DNA from: Leucaena leucocephala
Lineage: Eukaryota; Streptophyta; Magnoliopsida; Fabales; Fabaceae
Direction of reading: 5' to 3'
NCBI GenBank assembly: GCA_037074615.1
Contig: CM073527.1
Location: 10,008,848 to 10,072,847 of the forward strand
DNA length: 64,000 nt
Positions 62,549 through 64,000 of the stretch are shown here, in pieces (the stretch's first letter is position 1; every line of letters starts with the position of its first letter). Below the pieces are notes generated by a model. It searched no databases. It had not been told where the DNA came from and was given only the letters and a program-made list of their open reading frames with translations. The position numbers and the translations under genes are program-made.

Positions 62549-63019
62549 TGGCTTCTTCCTCACGTACACCTCATTCTCTGTCACGTACACCTCATTTATA
62601 AATAAGACAAACATCCCGACCCTCACCTTACAGTTCCTTCTCCTCTTCCCCTAGTTGGCACTCTGATGGAGCACCTTGAGAAATTGATCATGTGCATCAA
62701 TGCTCTGGAGGACTCAATGGAAGAACTATCTAAGAAAGTTACTAGACTAAAAGACAGTTTCAAAGCTTTCTACTAAGAAGTTCACTCCATCAATAGCATG
62801 ATAGCTTCTATCATCCTATTGATCTTACCCACTCTGATGAATCCCAGACCTCTGAGTCTGATGAGTAGTGAAAGCCTACAACCATTATCTGCTACCCCTC
62901 CTATTTTATTTTTTGTACTTAATGACAAAAGGAAAGAACATACTAGATATTCTGATAGATATTGTGTTTGGAAATTTTATACTTTTGATGTAAAGTTATT
63001 AGTAAAGCTGAATGAATGA
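62549..63019 (+). pseudogene. Possible small or broken gene, coiled-coil-like
   Basis: An ATG at 62549 has a good plant context (CCAATGGCT) but reads only MASSSRTPHSLSRTPHL before a stop; it spans a 21-bp duplication (TCACGTACACCTCATT at 62560 and 62581). A second frame, 62666-62779, reads MEHLEKLIMCINALEDSMEE then LSKKVTRLKDSFKAFY, with regular Leu/Ile spacing like a coiled coil, and goes on after one stop toward 63019. I recognise no family. It could be a decayed host gene fragment, an exon, or chance. Confidence 0.3.
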
Positions 63020-63091
63020 AGCTTCTTGTTCTCTGAATGAATGAAGTTTCTCCTTTTGATGACATGTTGTTATTTTATTTTGCCAAAAAAA

Positions 63092-64000
63092 TGTTGGAAA
63101 TCGTGCCCTAGGGGCAATCATTGTCTTATGAACATTATTGATTTATGAATTTATTAATTGAGTTATTATATTATTTGCATGTTTACTATGATGACCATCC
63201 TTGGATAATTTATGATATTATCCTAAATGTCCCTGGTCGATCATCTCTACGGGAGCACAGATGAAATAAGACCAGTATGACTTTGAAGATGTATAAAGAT
63301 ATAAATCAAAGTCATAAGCACATGTAAGAGTACAAGGTGCTGGACCGACCCGCTATGAGAGAACTGCATGGGTAACATCATAAGCTTCTCTCATATACAA
63401 ACCATGTCAATACGCCCTTTGACCTGAGATCATCATGGATTCCTACATGACAAAACGCTCAGCTTTGACCTAGTCAAAAGTCACTTTTGACCGAGTGATC
63501 ATAAAGACTATGTTCGGCCTTAGTGGTTTTTCATGCGGAGGAATGTGAATGGTCAAGATGGAATTTGTCCCTCACATTCGTAGAGAGATATTACTTGGCC
63601 CCTCGATGAGTGAGTCTGAGAAATGTATGGCCATACTGTAATGGAAAGGTAGTTCCATTTCTATAGTCAGACTACTCAGGGATCGAGAAAGTAATGGTCA
63701 GGAATAGGAGGATGACATTATCCATGCCTCATCCATGACCAAAATATCGCGTGACAGAAGGGACATGATATGGTTGTATAAAAGGTTACATCGTTTATCG
63801 ATCCTCATATGATTTGGGTAATCGTTATTTCTTGCTAGAGACCGCTTGCGACTTGTGGGCTAGTATAGCAAATGGCTCACTGCCAACTTCATATGGGCCT
63901 ACAGGGTCGCACACAAAATAGCCCAACACGAGCTATGATGTCCAGATTCATTGAATCTAAGACATGTCCAGATTCAATGAATGATCCAGGATAGATGTAT
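63092..64000 (+). mobile_element. LTR of a second copia element, cut by window end
   Basis: Starts TGTTGGAAATCGTGCCCTAG and follows 16569-17480 base for base apart from scattered changes, up to ATGATCCAGGATAGATGTAT. There is no PPT before it, so it is a 5' or solo LTR. The bases just before (GCCAAAAAAA) should contain its target duplication. Confidence 0.9.

Noticed and set aside
62549..62599. 17-codon peptide with good start context as a real small gene
   Set aside because: Too short to support, spans a recent 21-bp duplication, and no comparison is available; kept only as part of a low-confidence gene remnant.

Overview
This is AT-rich nuclear DNA from a plant, almost certainly an angiosperm. 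Nearly all of it is LTR retrotransposon sequence of three kinds: Ty1/copia, Ty3/gypsy chromovirus of the Tekay/Del type, and Ty3/gypsy Athila type. I recognise no intact host gene, tRNA, rRNA or CRISPR array. The repeat families and the tRNA-Met type primer-binding sites place it in a plant; the sequence does not let me name the species.

Layout. 1-595 is part of a minus-strand chromovirus LTR. 1047-2794 is a broken Athila gag (minus), with its leader running to about 4440 and split by an LTR-like repeat whose minus strand begins TGATAAG (2966-4168). 4440-8870 is a patchwork: an AT-rich motif tract, a piece of non-autonomous element interior, an inverted second copy of the Athila leader, and truncated LTR ends. 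8874-12205 is a solo chromovirus LTR with a TATGT target-site duplication (TSD).

12990-52812 is one large nest. The oldest layer is a minus-strand chromovirus: leader and gag at 52812-51016, PR-RT-RNaseH-IN at 51015-48266, and a 3' LTR now in three pieces (47269-48265, 34960-35207, about 12990-14286). Into that LTR went a plus-strand solo LTR (14292-34954, TSD CTGTA). Into that went a non-autonomous LTR element (15594-33164, TSD GAAAC). Into its 5' LTR went a Ty1/copia element (16569-25545, TSD TGGAT). A second plus-strand chromovirus (35208-47268) entered the same old LTR; it carries a minus-strand solo LTR (38193-40095, TSD ATAGA), a decayed pre-gag reading frame, gag remains, and a further inserted LTR plus leader (42841-46182).

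52814-62065 is a third TGATAAG-type repeat, split by a complete non-autonomous chromovirus-like element (53317-61294, TSD TAAAA) that has PBS and PPT but no recognisable proteins. 62066-63091 is the only stretch I cannot assign to a transposon; it has tandem duplications and a short coiled-coil-like reading frame. From 63092 to the end lies another LTR of the same copia family.

How the parts work together. The copia element carries all its domains in one frame but has ten internal stops, so it is dead. The chromovirus protein regions are also broken. The non-autonomous elements keep LTRs, PBS and PPT and would have depended on proteins made elsewhere. The points I rate most worth checking are a pre-gag reading frame shared by three chromovirus copies, an identical 132-nt spacing between TATA box and a putative splice donor in four LTR copies, a deletion repaired with two 25-nt templated fillers, and a 90-bp near-perfect palindrome made inside one LTR.
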